Source: Thermoflexibacter sp. (lineage in GTDB: Bacteria > Bacteroidota > Bacteroidia > Cytophagales > Thermoflexibacteraceae). From it: 8,438 nt of DNA. Where the stretch lies: assembly GCA_025455345.1 (NCBI GenBank), contig JALOMS010000170.1, positions 1-8,438 on the forward strand. The letters are read 5' to 3'. The position numbers and the translations under genes were made by a program. Shown in pieces: positions 6,168 to 8,438 of this stretch (position 1 is its first letter; the number at the start of each line of letters is the position of its first letter). Below the pieces are notes generated by a model that ran no database searches, had not been told where the DNA came from, and was given only the letters and a program-made list of their open reading frames with translations.

Positions 6168-8171
6168 CAAAATAGTACAATCATCTTTGAGGTGATTGTC
6201 ATTGGTAAATTGGTAAATTTCTTTGACTAAATTATTAGCAATGTGTTCTAAATGTGTATGTTGGTTGATTGCTAAAAACTTTCTTAGTCTTTCATAACCA
6301 AACTCCTCTCCTGTATCATTTTTCTTTGCTTCTATTACGCCGTCGGTATATAGGAATAGTATATCTCCTTTTTTGAAATTTAAGTTTTCTACATTGATGA
6401 AGTTCTTATAATTTTTATTACGCATAATGCCTAATCCTAATCCTTTGGAATGTATATATTTGATGTCATTATCGCTTGATTCTAAGTACAAGGGGGGGCA
6501 GTGTCCTGCGCGTACATAGTTGATTTTGTTCATCTTTGTATCTATTACTATGTAAATAGCTGTAATAAAAGCATTTTTCTCTAAGCATCGCGAGAGTGCT
6601 TCATTGGCGTATTTGAGGAATAAGTCTGGGGGTAAATCTAATTGGACTAAGGCATGAAAGATACCTTTCATCTGAGCCATATTAAAAGCGGCAACTGTGC
6701 CTTTGCCTGATACATCTCCAATGATGAGTGCGTATTTGCCTTCAGCAATTTGATGAAAATCATAAAAATCTCCCCCTACTTCTTCTGGAGAGAGCGAGGT
6801 AGCTAATAATTCTATCTTTTCAGATTGGAAAGCAAGTTTGGACAAGAGGCGTTGTTGGACTTTCTTGGCAGTAAGTAGTTCGGTTTTATAACGCTCATTT
6901 TCAACTGTTTCAGAAATCAGTCGGAAATTATCTAAAGCAATGCTTGCTTGGGCGGCATAGGTACTTATCAGATTTGTAGCGACATTATCAAAAGCGTTAT
7001 TTTCTTTTTTGAGAAGCACTAAGGTAGCCAGATGTTTGGAGCGGGAAGTTAATGGTACGGCTAATACAGAACGATACTCAAAGTCCAAAGGGAGATTGGG
7101 CAGGGAATCTGGATTAAATTTTCTATAATTTTCATGATTATATCCGCTTTCTTCTATGCTTTTTTTGACCAAATGTGCTAATTCTTTTTCTATTTGGGTA
7201 CAGATAATTTCTTTTTGCTCTGACAAATCTAACCAAGCCGCATCTGATTTGAGGTTACGGGTAGCTATTTCCAGCATGGTATTATAAACTTGATGTGCTG
7301 TTTTTCCTTCTATTAGGCGATGAAAATCAGATAATTCATTAAATTTTTTTTCAAAAACAGAGGAAGTAGGCATATTGAATAGCAGTACCAAGATTGAAAA
7401 TATGCTATACACTCCCACAAAAACAGTAATAGATGAGAAAAATACGCTATTTGATAAGTTTACAGAAATAGTACGAAGGGCAGGATAATCTTTGAGGAGT
7501 TGATAAAAATATGCCAAGAAGAATATCAAGCCAATCAGTAATACGAGGCTGATAAATTTTTGTCTGAGTGATAAAAATGCTATCCATGATAGATTGATGG
7601 ATAATATCAAGCTAAAAGAGAAGAATACTATTTCAAGAAATTGACTAATAGCAGATGGAACTTGCTTATTATCAAAGAAATGTAAGATTAAAGAAAGAAA
7701 TATCCCATATTCAAATATTTTCCATACAGTTCTTGTAAGTTTGGATTGATGGTAGAGGATAAGTTTTTTCCAACGAATGAAGGCTATCATTAGGAATATC
7801 ATCATCATGGCTAACTCAAGCAAGTAAAGCAAGTGCAACCACAAAATGGCGGCTCTTGTCTGTGCTTCGCTAAGGCTTTGCATGACGCTCGTAAGTATGA
7901 TAGAGAAAGCTGTACAAACCAATCCAATGAAAAAGACACTCCACAATAATTCATAAAAACCACTTCCCTCTTTTAGTTCTTCTTTTTTCTCGATAAAAAG
8001 GTAAATACTTATGGCAAAAATATTCAATAAGAGAGCTTTGATAAAAAGAGGGACAGTAAGTTGATAATGATACATTTCGAAAAAATGGTCTGCTAAGATG
8101 AGTAATGCTAAGACTGCCCAACTTAATATACCAGCAAACACATATATTCTTTTGATGTAGTTTTCGTTCAT
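6150..8171 (-). CDS. Membrane-bound GAF-SpoIIE (RsbU-like) PP2C phosphatase
   Basis: A 673-residue integral membrane protein. About eight hydrophobic helices occupy the first 270 residues (roughly 9-31, 39-60, 75-97, 106-133, 150-167, 177-201, 206-224, 243-266), probably a membrane sensor module with no large extracytoplasmic domain. A GAF-like domain follows (about 285-418; RSVLAVPLTSR at 367-377, AAQASIALDNFRLI at 406-419). A helical linker with AKKVQQRLL (435-443) then leads to the SpoIIE phosphatase (about 450-673): EVGGDFYDF (Asp468), IIGDVSGKG (Asp486), RAGHCPPLYL, LYTDGVIEAK (Asp610), FGYERL and KDDCTILLI (Asp663/664). The metal-binding residues look intact. The inferred role is dephosphorylation of a Ser/Thr-phosphorylated regulator in response to a membrane or small-molecule cue. 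The ATG lies 24 nt after guaB and is preceded by AAGGA only 3 nt away, the one Shine-Dalgarno-like motif seen here. Read-through from guaB is likely, as no terminator or separate promoter was found. Confidence 0.92.
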   Translation of the reverse strand: MNENYIKRIYVFAGILSWAVLALLILADHFFEMYHYQLTVPLFIKALLLNIFAISIYLFIEKKEELKEGSGFYELLWSVFFIGLVCTAFSIILTSVMQSLSEAQTRAAILWLHLLYLLELAMMMIFLMIAFIRWKKLILYHQSKLTRTVWKIFEYGIFLSLILHFFDNKQVPSAISQFLEIVFFSFSLILSINLSWIAFLSLRQKFISLVLLIGLIFFLAYFYQLLKDYPALRTISVNLSNSVFFSSITVFVGVYSIFSILVLLFNMPTSSVFEKKFNELSDFHRLIEGKTAHQVYNTMLEIATRNLKSDAAWLDLSEQKEIICTQIEKELAHLVKKSIEESGYNHENYRKFNPDSLPNLPLDFEYRSVLAVPLTSRSKHLATLVLLKKENNAFDNVATNLISTYAAQASIALDNFRLISETVENERYKTELLTAKKVQQRLLSKLAFQSEKIELLATSLSPEEVGGDFYDFHQIAEGKYALIIGDVSGKGTVAAFNMAQMKGIFHALVQLDLPPDLFLKYANEALSRCLEKNAFITAIYIVIDTKMNKINYVRAGHCPPLYLESSDNDIKYIHSKGLGLGIMRNKNYKNFINVENLNFKKGDILFLYTDGVIEAKKNDTGEEFGYERLRKFLAINQHTHLEHIANNLVKEIYQFTNDNHLKDDCTILLIKFY

Positions 8172-8195
8172 GTATCCTTATATTATTCTATCATC

Positions 8196-8438
8196 TCATC
8201 GACTATAATTAGGTGCTTCTTGCGTAATAATTACATCATGTGGGTGGCTTTCTTTGACACCTGCGGAGGTAATTTTAACGAATTTGGCTTTGCGAAGCGC
8301 ATCTACCGTTGCTGCACCACAGTAGCCCATTCCTGCTCTCAATCCGCCAACTAATTGATATAAGACTTCTGCGACTTTGCCTTTGAAAGGGACTCTGCCA
8401 GAAATACCTTCAGGAACTAATTTTTTAATATCATCTTC
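8196..8438 (-). CDS. guaB: IMP dehydrogenase, C-terminal 80 residues; truncated by window edge
   Basis: IMP dehydrogenase oxidises IMP to XMP with NAD+, the committed step of guanine nucleotide synthesis in the cytoplasm. The visible end of the barrel reads through PEGISGRVPFKGKV, QLVGGLRAGMGYCGAAT, and the conserved tail KESHPHDVIITQEAPNYSR, ending in TGA at 8198-8196. The GGLRAGMGYCGA and ESHPHDV segments are hallmark C-terminal motifs. The catalytic cysteine loop, the CBS domains and the flap lie upstream, outside the window, so completeness cannot be judged. Because the family normally ends exactly with this tail, the 3' end looks intact. The GAF-phosphatase gene follows after 24 nt. Confidence 0.96.
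   Translation of the reverse strand, partial: EDDIKKLVPEGISGRVPFKGKVAEVLYQLVGGLRAGMGYCGAATVDALRKAKFVKITSAGVKESHPHDVIITQEAPNYSR

Noticed and set aside
1..8438. CRISPR arrays, tRNA or rRNA genes, transposases and attachment sites
   Set aside because: No regularly spaced repeats, tRNA-like or rRNA-like sequence, transposase motifs or terminal inverted repeats were seen, and nearly all of the window is accounted for by intact genes.

Overview
The window looks like a chromosomal segment from a low-GC member of the Bacteroidetes, possibly a Cytophagales-like organism. That rests on the AT-rich sequence, a Bacteroidetes-type promoter (TTG, 20 nt, TATATTTG), the near absence of Shine-Dalgarno sequences, the membrane-kinase architecture with carboxypeptidase-regulatory-like beta domains, and SpoIIE phosphatases with the linker signature common in that phylum. 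Genus cannot be fixed from the sequence alone. Every gene I can support is on the minus strand, so transcription runs from high to low coordinates.

Region by region, in transcription order. (1) 8438-8196: the last 80 residues of IMP dehydrogenase (guaB). (2) 8171-6150, 24 nt downstream: a membrane protein with about eight helices, a GAF domain and a SpoIIE/RsbU-type PP2C phosphatase. (3) 6099-4910: a two-gene unit with its own predicted promoter, encoding a lipoprotein of unknown function and a SixA-like phosphohistidine phosphatase, whose genes overlap by 4 nt. (4) 4909-4645: a 265-nt, about 17% G+C non-coding gap. (5) 4644-1: a tightly packed four-gene unit. It encodes a membrane sensor histidine kinase, a receiver-SpoIIE phosphatase response regulator (4-nt gap, GTG start), a small HapK/RedY-like alpha/beta-barrel protein (16-nt gap) and the N-terminal part of glutamine-hydrolysing asparagine synthase, asnB (12-nt gap, running off the left edge).

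The window is dominated by phosphorylation signalling. The likely central circuit is a histidine kinase that senses outside the cytoplasmic membrane and phosphorylates Asp55 of the neighbouring receiver-phosphatase. That would convert a His-Asp phosphorelay into Ser/Thr dephosphorylation of an unknown partner protein. A second SpoIIE phosphatase with a different input (membrane plus GAF) lies about 1.5 kb upstream, and a phosphohistidine phosphatase lies between the two. No anti-sigma kinase or antagonist protein is visible, so the phosphatase targets must be elsewhere. Placing a HapK-like protein and an amidotransferase in the same apparent operon as the two-component pair is the most unusual arrangement here. 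Whether it is functional or only co-transcription cannot be decided from this sequence.
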